From: Siphonobacter sp. SORGH_AS_0500
Lineage (GTDB): Bacteria; Bacteroidota; Bacteroidia; Cytophagales; Spirosomataceae
DNA: 64,000 bases
Assembly (NCBI RefSeq): GCF_002838835.1
Contig: NZ_NHPP01000002.1
Location: forward strand, 124,001-188,000
Direction: 5' to 3'
The first letter of the stretch is position 1. Each line of letters begins with the position of its first letter. Shown in pieces: positions 35,315 through 44,611 of the stretch. The position numbers were made by a program, and so were the translations under genes. The notes below the pieces were generated by a model, which was not told where the DNA came from, did no database searches, and saw only the letters and a program-made list of their open reading frames with translations.

Positions 35315-36745
35315 TTAACCCAATTGGTACTCTGGCAGGGTAAGTAAAGCCAGCGTATAATCTTTCAATTCCGATTCTTTTTTTCGCTTCAGAATCAGAT
35401 TTTGCTGAGCTGAGCGAAGCGGACGTTGCAGTAAGTGTGTGCTTAAGGCGGTTACCAAAGCTTCGCCCTGAAGGCCTTCGAAGGCGGTGCCAAAAGCTTG
35501 CCAGTTGAGTTCGGCCTGCTCAAACTGTCGTCCTTTTTTCTGCGTGAGGTAATCGGTATTTACATCGCCGTCGGCTTTTGCTTTGAAGTTTAGCTCAGCC
35601 GAATTGAAGATGACTTCGGGTAACTTCATCCGCAGGAGCAAGCTGGAGGAATCAATCCAAGCCGTGCCACCCGGCCAGCCTGCTACGTTAGGTGGGTAAA
35701 ATAGTACCTGATCCAGAGCTTTCTGAATGTACAAGACGGACTGCTTGCTACCGTAGGTTAATCCAAACGTGCGTTGCAAGCCGACCAGAAACTCCACGGG
35801 AGATTTAATTTTTGTACCGATATTTCTGGGGTCGTAAAACCAGTCGGAAGAAAAAATTTCCTTCATTAGCCAACTGATGTCGTACTCCTTTTGATGAAAA
35901 CGCGGAGCTAAGTGATTGATAATGGCCTGGTCGGGTTGGTCATTTACAAAAAAGCGATAGATTTTAGTTACCAGAAAAGTAGCCGTTTCGGGTCGTTCCA
36001 GTAATAAATTCAGGGTATCTTCTCCGCTGAAGTTTCCGGTTTTTCCGAAGATGGTTTTCGGGCCATTGTCGTGCTGATTTTTCCGAAAAACAAACTCGCC
36101 CCGACCATTAAAGCCCCAACCTGTAAAACTGCGGGCGGCTTCCTTAATGTCTTTTTCGGTATAATTACCCCGGCCCAGCGTAAATAACTCCATGACTTCC
36201 CGGGCAAAATTTTCGTTTGGACTCTGCTTGCGATTCTGCTGGTTATTCAGAAACTGAAGCATGGCAGGATCTTTGGAGATGGCTCCGAGCAAGTCCCCAA
36301 ATTTGCCCAGAGCATTTTCGCGAAGGACATTATTCTGCTTTTGAACATAAGCTGGATTCAGGCTGCGGCAGGCAAAATGGCCGTGCCAGAAAAGCGTCAT
36401 TTTTTCTCGTAAAGCTTCCTTCCCTGAACCCATTTGATTCACCCAGGCGTAGTTAATGTCACCAATCTGCTCCCGATTTTCCCGCAGAATCTGCTGTGCC
36501 ATCTGTTTTCTCTGATCCTGCGATAAACTATCTCTTTGCATGACCATTTCCAGCAGCGTTTTACGGGTGTAACCCAATTGCTGGGGATCTGCCACATGCA
36601 GCGGAGAGCTGGTTTGGGAGTCTTCAAAAAGATGATTCACCGCTTTGGAAAGCGAATGGCGGCTGGCTTCCTGTAACGCTGCCGGGCTGGCTCCGAAACC
36701 CGCCCGCAGGTATAAATGCTTTAGCTGACTGAGGTTACTTTTCAT
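35315..36745 (-). CDS. DUF1800 domain protein
   Basis: A 476-residue DUF1800 protein: HLYLRAGFGASP at the start, then WHGHFACRS, NENFAREVMELFTLGRGNYT, RSFTGWGFNGRGEF, VEFLVGLQRTFG and YPPNVAGWPGG. No clear signal peptide is seen. The family is always near DUF1501 and is suspected to work with it, perhaps in envelope or secreted metabolism; no activity is proven. First gene of a DUF1800-DUF1501-recO run. Confidence 0.93.
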   Translation of the reverse strand: MKSNLSQLKHLYLRAGFGASPAALQEASRHSLSKAVNHLFEDSQTSSPLHVADPQQLGYTRKTLLEMVMQRDSLSQDQRKQMAQQILRENREQIGDINYAWVNQMGSGKEALREKMTLFWHGHFACRSLNPAYVQKQNNVLRENALGKFGDLLGAISKDPAMLQFLNNQQNRKQSPNENFAREVMELFTLGRGNYTEKDIKEAARSFTGWGFNGRGEFVFRKNQHDNGPKTIFGKTGNFSGEDTLNLLLERPETATFLVTKIYRFFVNDQPDQAIINHLAPRFHQKEYDISWLMKEIFSSDWFYDPRNIGTKIKSPVEFLVGLQRTFGLTYGSKQSVLYIQKALDQVLFYPPNVAGWPGGTAWIDSSSLLLRMKLPEVIFNSAELNFKAKADGDVNTDYLTQKKGRQFEQAELNWQAFGTAFEGLQGEALVTALSTHLLQRPLRSAQQNLILKRKKESELKDYTLALLTLPEYQLG

Positions 36746-36872
36746 CGATTTATTAAAAACGAGATGTAGTAAAGAATAAGCTCATAGTCAGGAAGATGGT
36801 ACGGTATTGAGACTGATTTCCGGCCGAGGAAGTTTAATCAGGGATCTAATTTTAATTTTCAGGAATAGCCAA

Positions 36873-36908
36873 TAAAAAAGGTTACCTCCGTCTCAGGGAA
36901 GTAACCTT
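36873..36908 (-). terminator. Terminator after the GNAT-like gene
   Basis: On the minus strand AAGGTTAC and GTAACCTT form a stem (extended by TCC/GGA) followed by a T run, 24 bp after the stop of the 36932-38107 gene. Confidence 0.8.
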
Positions 36909-36931
36909 CATTGCGGTGCCTCTGAACCAAA

Positions 36932-38107
36932 CTAAACCCGTGGGCAACGTTTGAATTCTTTCGTGCGGTCAAAGAGGTAACGATAGGTAATATAACTCTT
37001 ATCAATGCGGGTGCCTAGTTGCGAAACGAAGCGATTCATACGGGGATTGAAATCACCCACCCAGTTCATATCAATGGTATCGTATTGGTAATCAGGATTG
37101 TCACGACCTGCCTGACGGAAACGTAGGGCGATGGCGGATTCTACGCCTTTCCCTTGATAATCAGGAATGACGCCGAAAATAAGGCCGCAGGTTCGGGTAA
37201 CTACTTTCTTCCATTTCAGCAGATACAACAGTTTCAGTTTCTGTAATAACCCAAATTTGCCGTTTAAATGCTTGACAATCTGATTCAAATCAGGAATGAC
37301 AATGAAGAAAGCAATGGCCTCACCGCCTGCGTAAGCGAACCAGATTAACTGTTCATCAATGATGGGCTTCATCGAATTAACCAGCGAGCGGGCCTGTTCG
37401 ATGCTCATTTCTTTTACACCCGGAAACTTGGCCCAGGCTTTATTATAGATACTGCGAAAATCCTCGGTGTATTTAGCCAGGTCTTTCTTTTCGATGTGCT
37501 GAAAGGTAAACTCGGGGTTTGCATAGACCCGCTGAGCTTTTTCCTCCACATTAGGAGAAACGACTACTTCCCGAATGGGAGAAGTGTAGACAAATTGCTT
37601 GAAGTAATCCTGAAAGCCGTACTTCTCGAAGTAGGCGATGTAATACTCCTTCGTCCAGGGCATTTTGTAGGTAGGTTCGAAGTCCCAGCCCTGCACCATT
37701 AAGCCCCACCAGGCCTCGCGTTCACCGAAGTTAATGGGGCCGTCCATCGCCTCCATACCTTTGCTTTCGAGCCAGTCTTTGCAAGCCTGGAAGAGCAAAA
37801 AGGCGGCTTTTTCATCTTCAATGCACTCAAAAAAGCCCATGCCGCCCGTAGGCTGATCTTCTTTGCGAGCTTTATCATAATCGATAAAAGCAGCCACACG
37901 ACCGATGGTTTGTCCAGCTTCGTTCTGTAAAATCCAGCGAATGCATTCACCGTGTTTGAACATCTTGTTTTTCTTCGGATCGAAAACATCTTCAATGTCC
38001 TGATCCAAAGGGCGAATCCAGTTCAAATCATGGCGATACAAACGAACGGGAAACATCAAAAACTCACGTTGGGCACTAGGGTTAGTACCGACTTCAAACA
38101 AAAGCAT
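36932..38107 (-). CDS. GNAT-like N-acetyltransferase-fold protein, uncharacterised
   Basis: The ATG at 38107 (MLLFEVGTNPSAQREFL) gives 391 residues. Upstream in-frame codons are made of intergenic repeats and are not counted. The first third has FPVRLYRHDLNWIRPLDQD and DGPINFGEREAWWGLMVQG. The second half shows an acetyl-CoA-type GNAT pattern: LIWFAYAGGEAIAFFIVIPD and IFGVIPDYQGKGVESAIALR (Q-x-x-G-x-G/A). Such proteins are widespread in Bacteroidota without assigned substrate. A terminator follows, and it is monocistronic. Confidence 0.75.
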   Translation of the reverse strand: MLLFEVGTNPSAQREFLMFPVRLYRHDLNWIRPLDQDIEDVFDPKKNKMFKHGECIRWILQNEAGQTIGRVAAFIDYDKARKEDQPTGGMGFFECIEDEKAAFLLFQACKDWLESKGMEAMDGPINFGEREAWWGLMVQGWDFEPTYKMPWTKEYYIAYFEKYGFQDYFKQFVYTSPIREVVVSPNVEEKAQRVYANPEFTFQHIEKKDLAKYTEDFRSIYNKAWAKFPGVKEMSIEQARSLVNSMKPIIDEQLIWFAYAGGEAIAFFIVIPDLNQIVKHLNGKFGLLQKLKLLYLLKWKKVVTRTCGLIFGVIPDYQGKGVESAIALRFRQAGRDNPDYQYDTIDMNWVGDFNPRMNRFVSQLGTRIDKSYITYRYLFDRTKEFKRCPRV

Positions 38108-38144
38108 AACGATATCGGGAAAGAAACCTGGGTCAAAGATAGGG

Positions 38145-38293
38145 GAGTTTTGGGTTTTGGGTTTAGCGTTTTGGGTTTTGCGTTGTGTAGTTGCCAAAGA
38201 GAGGTGCTTTGTGCATGAGTTACAATTCTGTAAATGAGCTTAGTATTTCAAATTCTCGTAAACTCTGAACCCAAAACTCAAAACCCTAAACTC
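38145..38293. repeat. GTTTTGGG/GTTTAGGG inverted repeat region
   Basis: Left arm 38145-38183 is a run of GTTTTGGG and GTTTAG-type units. The right arm 38269-38293 is the inverse (CCCAAAACTC, AAAACCCTAAACTC). It fills the 339-bp gap before cysS and resembles 41013-41057 and 23674-23754. Confidence 0.7.
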
Positions 38294-38300
38294 TTTTCCT

Positions 38301-38308
38301 TACTTTTG
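38301..38308 (+). promoter_or_regulatory. Candidate -7 element for cysS
   Basis: TACTTTTG, a perfect TAnnTTTG, directly after the right repeat arm and about 140 bp before cysS. A -33 TTG is not seen, so confidence is moderate. Confidence 0.35.
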
Positions 38309-38446
38309 CAATCAAACCTTTTATGACGTGGCACAAGCTTCTTTTTCTTACCGCGTATTACGATGTTGGAACGGTCTGTAATCTTCGACGGTTCTTATTC
38401 GCATGTGCTGATTTTTCAGTACTGATCTCATTCAATTATTTTTTGC

Positions 38447-39935
38447 ATGCAATCCCTGAAAATCTACAATACCCTTAGCCGGGAGAAAGAAGTTTTTCAA
38501 CCCCTTCATCCGCCACATGTTGGCTTATATGTCTGCGGTCCAACGGTTTATAATTACGTTCATTTAGGAAACGTTCGCACATTCCTGACGTTCGACACCC
38601 TGGTACGTTACCTGCGTCACAGCGGATATAAAGTTCGTTACGTGCGGAACATCACCGACGTAGGACACTTAACGGGCGATAGTGACGAAGGCGAAGACAA
38701 AATTGGTCGCATGGCTCGCCTTGAGCAGATTGAGCCAATGGAAATCGTTCATCGGTATACTGACGACTTTCATAAAGTGCTGGAGCAGTTTAATATTCTG
38801 CCTCCCAGCATAGAACCAACGCTACGGGGCACATTGTCGAGCAGATTGAAGCTGTAAAGACATTGCTTGATAAAAATTTAGCTTACGAATCGAATGGTTC
38901 GGTCTATTTTGATATTGAACGCTATAATCAGCAACATAAAGATTACGGCAAATTGTCAGGTCGGATTCTGGAGGACTTATTAACCGAAACCCGCGATCTG
39001 GATGGGATTGGAGAAAAGAAAAGCCCGCTGGATTTTGCCATCTGGAAAAAAGCCGCTCCCGATCACCTCATGCGTTGGCCTAGTCCTGGGGTTCCGGTTT
39101 TCCCGGCTGGCACTTGGAATGTACCTGCATGAGTACCAAATACTTAGGAAAGCAATTTGATATTCACGGTGGGGGTATGGACTTGAAATTCCCACACCAT
39201 GAATGCGAAATCGCTCAGGGCACGGGACTGAATGAAGTATCACCCGTGAAGTATTGGATGCACTCGAATATGCTGACGGTTAATGGTCAGAAAATGTCCA
39301 AATCTCTGGGTAACTCGTTTTTACCGAACGAGTTATTTGCGGGAAGTCACCATTTGCTGGAACAGGCTTATTCGCCGATGACGGTTCGCTTTTTCATGTT
39401 GCAAAGTCAGTATCGCTCAACGCTGGACTTTTCTAACGAAGCTCTGAAAGCAGCTCAGAAAGGGTATAAGCGTTTAATTAATGGCCTGCGGCTGATTCGC
39501 GATATGGAATTTGTGGCAGACGAAACCATTGCTGTGGATGTGAAACAGGTTGAAGAAGTAGAGAAGGCCATCGAAGGTGCTTATGAAGGCATGAATGACG
39601 ACCTGAACACGGCGGTTGCCATTGCTCATTTGTTTGCGTTGCTGAAGAAAATCAATCAGTTATACATGCTTCAGGTGAAGCCCGCTCAGTTAGGCGAAGA
39701 GGTTTTCAACAAACTGAAGACTACGTATATGACCTTCCTGGCGGATATTTTGGGTCTGGAGGAAGAACGTAATCAGGCGTTTGAGCCGCTGATTGATGGT
39801 CTGCTGGATTTGTATCGTGATTTCAAAACGCAGAAGCAATACGATAAAGTGGATCAGGTTCGTTCCGTATTTAAACAGAATGGTCTGGTTATTAAAGATC
39901 TCAAACACAAGATCGACTGGGCTTACGAAGAATAA
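38447..39935 (+). pseudogene. cysS: Cysteinyl-tRNA synthetase, interrupted by two frameshifts
   Basis: CysS charges tRNA-Cys and is essential. Three frames carry it: 38447-38857 (zinc Cys C30, HLGN at 39-42, VRNITDVGH), about 38822-39132 ([23 protein letters not shown]) and about 39088-39935 (FDIHGGGMDLKFPHHECEI, KMSKSLGN, and the anticodon domain). One G added at 38821 gives [16 protein letters not shown], and one T added at 39087 gives [19 protein letters not shown]; both are family-perfect. Two independent single-base losses in an essential single gene point to sequence errors. A terminator follows the stop. Confidence 0.93.
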
Positions 39936-39939
39936 AGGC

Positions 39940-39970
39940 ATCGGCGTAGAGAAACTCTCTACGCCGATTT
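39940..39970 (+). terminator. Rho-independent terminator of cysS
   Basis: A perfect 13-bp stem (ATCGGCGTAGAGA and complement) with an AAC loop and TTT, 4 bp after the stop. Confidence 0.85.
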
Positions 39971-39984
39971 TCAAACCATACCTC

Positions 39985-40998
39985 ATGAAACGTTTATCAA
40001 CTCTGGCTCTGCTCCTTGCTCTTGGGGCAACGGGTTTATTGGTTCAGTCCTGTGACGATAAATCAGGAAAAAGCGAAAGCACTACCAGTACCGAAGAACC
40101 TAAATTAGCTCCGGCTCCTACCTTCAACGCCGATTCAGCCTATGCTTTTGTTCAAAAACAGGTAGATTTTGGCCCACGGATTCCTAATTCCAAAGCTCAT
40201 CAGGCTTGCGGCGACTGGCTGGTTGCTAAGCTGAAAAGCTACGGATTCGCGGTGACCGAACAGAAATTCACCGAAACGGCTTTTGATGGAACCAAGCTTA
40301 ATGCCCGTAATATCATTGGCAGCATCAACCCCGATGCGGCCAAACGCATTTTGTTGACGGCTCACTGGGATACCCGCCCTTTTGCGGATAAAGACACCGT
40401 TGCCCAGTATAAAAACAAACCTTTCGACGGAGCCAATGACGGCGGTAGTGGCGTAGGGGTATTACTGGAAATTGCCCGTAACCTTCAGGCGAAACCGCTA
40501 CCAAACGTGGGTATTGATATTATCTTCTTTGACATCGAAGACTGGGGTGAAAAAGAAGGAATGCAGCCTTCGCAGGAGCGATCAAACTGGGCCTTGGGTT
40601 CGCAGTACTGGGCGAAAAATCTGCATAAGCCGGGTTATTCCGCTTACTATGGCATTCTGCTGGATCTGGTAGGAGCGAAAGGGGCTCAATTCCCTCAGGA
40701 AAGTTATTCTTTACAGTATGCCCCGAGCATCGTTCAGAATATCTGGAATATAGCCGGACGTTTGGGGTATAACCAATACTTCCTGCCCGTACAAGGCGGC
40801 GGCTTAACCGACGATCACGTAGCGGTTAATGAAGTAGCTAAGATTCCGATGGTAGACATTGTGGAAATGAAAGTAAACAATCCGAAGACTTTTGGAGATT
40901 ATCATCATACGCACAAGGATAACATGGAGGTAATCGACAAAAACGTCATGAAAGCCGTCGGTCAAACCGTAACCCAAGTGCTTTATCAGGAAGAATAA
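39985..40998 (+). CDS. M28 family peptidase / glutaminyl-cyclase-like lipoprotein
   Basis: The ATG at 39985 gives a 337-residue lipoprotein (signal with LLVQSC). Zinc-site residues of the M28 fold are visible: LLTAHWDTRP (His), GANDGGSGVGVLLEIA (bridging Asp), FDIEDWGE (Glu/Asp) and a late TDDHVAVNE and HTHKD. VDFGPRIPNSKAH before them and the IEDWG line resemble glutaminyl-peptide cyclotransferases, which close N-terminal Gln to pyroglutamate. An aminopeptidase role is the alternative. Start codons up to 39793 lie inside cysS and are rejected. Confidence 0.87.
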   Translation: MKRLSTLALLLALGATGLLVQSCDDKSGKSESTTSTEEPKLAPAPTFNADSAYAFVQKQVDFGPRIPNSKAHQACGDWLVAKLKSYGFAVTEQKFTETAFDGTKLNARNIIGSINPDAAKRILLTAHWDTRPFADKDTVAQYKNKPFDGANDGGSGVGVLLEIARNLQAKPLPNVGIDIIFFDIEDWGEKEGMQPSQERSNWALGSQYWAKNLHKPGYSAYYGILLDLVGAKGAQFPQESYSLQYAPSIVQNIWNIAGRLGYNQYFLPVQGGGLTDDHVAVNEVAKIPMVDIVEMKVNNPKTFGDYHHTHKDNMEVIDKNVMKAVGQTVTQVLYQEE

Positions 40999-41012
40999 CT
41001 AATATGTTTAGG

Positions 41013-41057
41013 GTTTAGGGTTTTGAGTTTGAATGTTTTAAACTCAAAACCCTAAAC
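41013..41057. repeat. Perfect 18-bp inverted repeat of GTTTAGGG/GTTTTGAG type
   Basis: Arms GTTTAGGGTTTTGAGTTT (41013-41030) and its exact complement (41040-41057), 9-nt loop. More AAACTC units follow up to the next start codon at 41076. It sits 15 bp after the M28 stop and 19 bp before the next gene. Confidence 0.92.
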
Positions 41058-41075
41058 TCAAAACTCTCAACTCTA

Positions 41076-41492
41076 ATGCGATTTCGTTCCCATTTTTTGC
41101 TTTATCTGGTACTAGCCGTAACGGATGCTTGGTTACTATCCCATCCTAATCTGATTGGGCGTATTGGCATCTGGTTATATAAATACGCGTATATTAAAAC
41201 CTTTTCCCGGGCTCTGGTTTTTGTACTGATTCTGGTAGGCCTGTCAATTTTGGTGAGTGAACTCGTCAAAAAATACTTACCCATCCGAACGGGTGTATTA
41301 GTACTGGCTTTGATGCTAGTTATTGCCTCAATGGCGTTTATGAATGTTTTTATCCAGTTTTCTTCGGGAACCTACCAGTTCACGGGGAAAGGATTCATCT
41401 GGGGAGCTCACCTATTACCCATCATTCTTATTCTCATTTTTGCTCAAAGTCTGTACGAGCTTTTTCGGACGGGTAAATTGGATAGTAAATAA
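41076..41492 (+). CDS. Small integral membrane protein, unknown
   Basis: A 138-residue protein with four likely membrane helices (around 6-26, 44-62, 71-93 and 108-128) and a short basic tail. I recognise no family. It follows the M28 gene after an inverted repeat; co-expression is possible. Clear helix pattern and normal codon use make it a real gene. Confidence 0.75.
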   Translation: MRFRSHFLLYLVLAVTDAWLLSHPNLIGRIGIWLYKYAYIKTFSRALVFVLILVGLSILVSELVKKYLPIRTGVLVLALMLVIASMAFMNVFIQFSSGTYQFTGKGFIWGAHLLPIILILIFAQSLYELFRTGKLDSK

Positions 41493-41833
41493 AGCGTAAG
41501 AGCCTGCCCGAACATGACTAAAATAGGGCCCTCTCGTTTCTACTCTAACGGCAGGTAGGATCTTACCTTTATTCATTTTAAGTCTATTACTCAGAGCAGA
41601 GTGAAGGTCTCTGTTGGTTTGAGTAAACAGGTGACTTTCTCCACTTCATAAGAGGGCTGCCAGCGAAAAAGCTGGCAGCAATAATAGAGTTTTGCACTAT
41701 TAGTCCGCGTTATCAACGTGGATACGTGAAAAAAGCGTTGGTAATGCTTGGCGTTAAAGACGATTTCTTCAGGCATTCGTGACACAGATCCAACGATTAT
41801 AAATGTTAGACGATCGTCTCTAAAGTAGGGGCT
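41493..41833. other. Intergenic region with one REP family B unit
   Basis: Holds the family B hairpin at 41656-41679 and a GGCAGGTAGGATCTTACC segment (about 41554) similar to the hairpin at 14998. No gene is seen. Confidence 0.6.
41656..41679 (+). repeat. REP-like family B, single unit
   Basis: Identical to the 24-nt unit at 30298-30321: GCTGCCAGC arms around GAAAAA. Confidence 0.9.
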
Positions 41834-43120
41834 TTATTTGCCTCCAGCCACTACTTCAACCAAATCTTTCCACTGGAAATGAGTCTGGGCCATGGCCAGT
41901 ACATCCTCCTTCGTAACGGCTTTAATTCGCTCAATGAATCGTAAATGATAATCATCGGGCAGGTTATTAAGAATGCGAACCTTGTGCCGATCAGCAATTT
42001 CAAAAGGCGTATTTAGAGAGCCAATGAATTGCCCGATCATGTAATTCTGAGCCGTTTGTAATTCCGTTTCTGAAACGAGTTCCGTTTGCAGACGTTCGCT
42101 TTCTTTTTTGATTTCGGCCAGCGTCTGGCTGGTAAATTCTTTATTAACATCGGTGCCAATCACTAACTGACTCGCCTGAGCGAAGTTATTCATCTGCGAA
42201 TAGATACCATAAGTAAAGCCTTTTTCTTCCCGGATATTCTTCATCAGGCGGGAGCCAAAGTAACCCCCAAAGATTTCGTTGGTAACCAGCACTTTATAAT
42301 AATCAGGATGAACACGATTAATCATACGTTTACCCATGCGAAGAGTTGACTGAGTCTTTTCAGGTAACTCAATGAGGACTTTCGCTGGATTGGCATCAAC
42401 GGGCAGCTCAAAAGACCGACGTTCGGGTTGGGGAAGAAGTGCCTGCTGACCAAAAATCTCATTCACTAATGCTACTTCTCGTTCGTCAACCTGTCCCGAA
42501 ATGAAAAGCTGAAAAGCATGACCCGCAATGTGATTTTGGTAGAACGTAACCAAATCTTCCCGGCTGAAAGCCTTCAGGTTCTCCTGCGTCTGGTTCTTAC
42601 CATACGGATGATCTTTCCCAAATAAGGCTTCGCGGAAGCCCCGAGAGGCCAGAAATGACGTTTTTTCTTCATTAACCTGAAGATTCTGCAAGGCAATGGT
42701 TCGTTGCACTTCCAGTTCTTCGGCCGGGAAAGTAGCTTCCTGTAATAACTCCTGAATGCGGGGTAACAGGACTGGAAGGTGTTTTCGAAGGGCGTACAGG
42801 GTTACGGTAGAACGATCAGCAGAAGCACCTAATTCCAGAAATGAGCCGTACTGATCAAAGAATTCGGCTAATTCGGCTCCTGTGTACTGCTGGGTTCCTT
42901 CGTTCAGCATCCGTAAAGTAAAGGTTGAAACATTGGGTAACGCTTCATCCCATCCGCCTGCTTCAAACACCCATTCTACGCGGGTAACGGGCTGTTCACC
43001 GGCGTCAATGACATACACCGGAATATGGTTATCAAGGGTATAGGCTTGAACCGGAAGCAGAGAAACGGTATCCGTCAGGTGAAAATCAGGAGCTTGCGTA
43101 CGATCTAATTGTATCATCAT
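41834..43120 (-). CDS. M16 family peptidase-like protein lacking the zinc motif
   Basis: A 428-residue M16 (pitrilysin/processing-peptidase) fold: VEWVFEAGGWDE at the start, QENLKAFSREDLVTFYQNHI in the middle and the C-terminal domain with NEIFGGYFGSRLMKNIREEK and YGIYSQMNNF. The place of the HXXEH motif reads T66-F-T-L-R70, so both His ligands and the catalytic Glu are gone. In many bacteria an inactive M16 protein pairs with an active one; no partner gene is adjacent. No signal peptide is seen, so it is probably cytoplasmic or the partner provides location. Sole minus-strand gene after porV and its terminator. Confidence 0.88.
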   Translation of the reverse strand: MMIQLDRTQAPDFHLTDTVSLLPVQAYTLDNHIPVYVIDAGEQPVTRVEWVFEAGGWDEALPNVSTFTLRMLNEGTQQYTGAELAEFFDQYGSFLELGASADRSTVTLYALRKHLPVLLPRIQELLQEATFPAEELEVQRTIALQNLQVNEEKTSFLASRGFREALFGKDHPYGKNQTQENLKAFSREDLVTFYQNHIAGHAFQLFISGQVDEREVALVNEIFGQQALLPQPERRSFELPVDANPAKVLIELPEKTQSTLRMGKRMINRVHPDYYKVLVTNEIFGGYFGSRLMKNIREEKGFTYGIYSQMNNFAQASQLVIGTDVNKEFTSQTLAEIKKESERLQTELVSETELQTAQNYMIGQFIGSLNTPFEIADRHKVRILNNLPDDYHLRFIERIKAVTKEDVLAMAQTHFQWKDLVEVVAGGK

Positions 43121-43213
43121 CTTTTATTAATCTCTTCAGGAAGTCAGATAGCTGGTTTTCCTATGGGCGAAAAGCCAAGGTACTACTTCTCTCGAAATAG
43201 AAATCATGGGATA

Positions 43214-43250
43214 TAATAAAAAATGGCACCCCGTAGAATGCCATTTAAAA
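43214..43250 (-). terminator. Terminator of porV
   Basis: AAATGGCA/TGCCATTT 8-bp stem, 10-nt loop; on the minus strand followed by a T-rich stretch. It is 23 bp after the porV stop. Confidence 0.7.
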
Positions 43251-43268
43251 AAATCGGGTAAAAGAATC

Positions 43269-44480
43269 CTAGAAATCGTCCCGGGGAGCTTCGCCGATGC
43301 TTTGTTTTTTATTGAACAGGTAAGATAACGTTACCCGTAGGGTGTTGTTGAGCGGATTGATCTGACCGCCGCCCTGGAAAAGGTAAGCAAAATCAAGACC
43401 CATTTGCTGGTAGTGAACGCCAAAACCTGCCGTTACGTAGCTACGATTTCCTTTGTTAGGATTTTCGTAAAAGTAACCCAGACGAGCCGCCAGAATTTTG
43501 TTCCAGTTGTATTCCAGACCCGCCGAAACGGTTACTTCCTGAAGTTCTTCTTTCAGGCCACCAGGAGCATCCGTGAAAGAACCGAATACGCCTTCAAACA
43601 AGCTACGGTCCGCCACTGGTTTTTTCCCATCTAAAGGCTTGCCCGTGGTTACGTCGTAACGAGGGGGCGTTGGTACCATTAATTTATTCAAGTCAACCGT
43701 GAGGGTTAATGAATTTTTATCGTCCAGACGGTTGGTAATGGCCGTACCTAATTTCAGGTTTGTAGGAATGAAGTAAGGAGCCTGAGCCGTTCCACCGTAG
43801 TTAATTTTACCACCGAGGTTTTGGATCATTAATCCGTAGTTGGCAAACCACTTTTTCTCGGGGCTGTAGCCATTGCGGAATAAAGCGATGTCACCCGCGA
43901 CGGTTTGACCAGGACGTAAAGCCACGCCTGCTACTACCTGATCGCCCGTAAGGTTGGAGTTAATGTATTTCAGGTTAATACCCAACGATAACTGATCCGA
44001 CAGTTTCAGAGCGTAAGAACCCGTGGCTGCGTATTCTTTTGAATCGAAGCTACCCGTAGTTACGCCCTGGTCGTTGGTAAAGATGATATTACCCAGATTA
44101 AAATACTGAAGGGAAAGACCAATTACCTGATTTTTACCAATTTTTTTATAACCAGTAAAATGGCCCAGCCACATATCACCGATCAGGTTACGAAGCCAGG
44201 GTGTATAGGAAACAGAAACACCGGCATCCTGTTCAGCATAAACCAATTTTGACACGTTCCAGTACGTTCCGCTGGGGTCGGTGGGGCTAAGAGCTACACC
44301 CGCATCGCCGAGAGCGGCAGAGCGGGCATCGGGTGTAATATTAACAAAAGGAACAGCAGGAATAGGAATTCGATCACTGTTGACTTGCCCAATCACTGTG
44401 CTACCGCTTTGAGCCATTGCTAAGGTTGAGGAGCTAATGAAGGCTGCAACGATCAAAATACGGGTTTTAATTCTTTTCAT
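43269..44480 (-). CDS. porV: Type IX secretion outer membrane protein PorV
   Basis: PorV is the outer membrane shuttle that carries type IX substrates from the translocon to the sortase PorU. The ATG at 44480 (MKRIKTRILIVAAFISSSTL) gives a signal peptide and 403 residues. The mature start has PAVPFVNITPDARSAALGDA, diagnostic for PorV, followed by GTYWNVSKLVYA and SYTPWLRNLI, with a barrel ending in TLRVTLSYLF. An earlier ATG would add a basic, unconserved leader that overlaps porU. It lies right after porU in one operon. Confidence 0.95.
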   Translation of the reverse strand: MKRIKTRILIVAAFISSSTLAMAQSGSTVIGQVNSDRIPIPAVPFVNITPDARSAALGDAGVALSPTDPSGTYWNVSKLVYAEQDAGVSVSYTPWLRNLIGDMWLGHFTGYKKIGKNQVIGLSLQYFNLGNIIFTNDQGVTTGSFDSKEYAATGSYALKLSDQLSLGINLKYINSNLTGDQVVAGVALRPGQTVAGDIALFRNGYSPEKKWFANYGLMIQNLGGKINYGGTAQAPYFIPTNLKLGTAITNRLDDKNSLTLTVDLNKLMVPTPPRYDVTTGKPLDGKKPVADRSLFEGVFGSFTDAPGGLKEELQEVTVSAGLEYNWNKILAARLGYFYENPNKGNRSYVTAGFGVHYQQMGLDFAYLFQGGGQINPLNNTLRVTLSYLFNKKQSIGEAPRDDF

Positions 44481-44611
44481 CCGAGATTGGGTTAAACGTT
44501 GAGGGGCCGGGGCTGGGCCTTCTGGTGAAAGTGTACTAGAGACAGGACCTGTTTTAAGGCGATGAGAACTACGCATTCGTGGGATGTATTTAATCGCAAA
44601 ACTAACAAAAG

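Noticed and set aside
38108..38197. N-terminal extension MATTQRKTQNAKPKTQN of the GNAT-like protein
   Set aside because: It is encoded by the GTTTTGGG-type intergenic repeat; the protein-like sequence begins at the ATG at 38107.
38447..39935. Programmed frameshifting in cysS
   Set aside because: No slippery heptamer is at either site and two independent events in one essential gene are better explained by missing bases.
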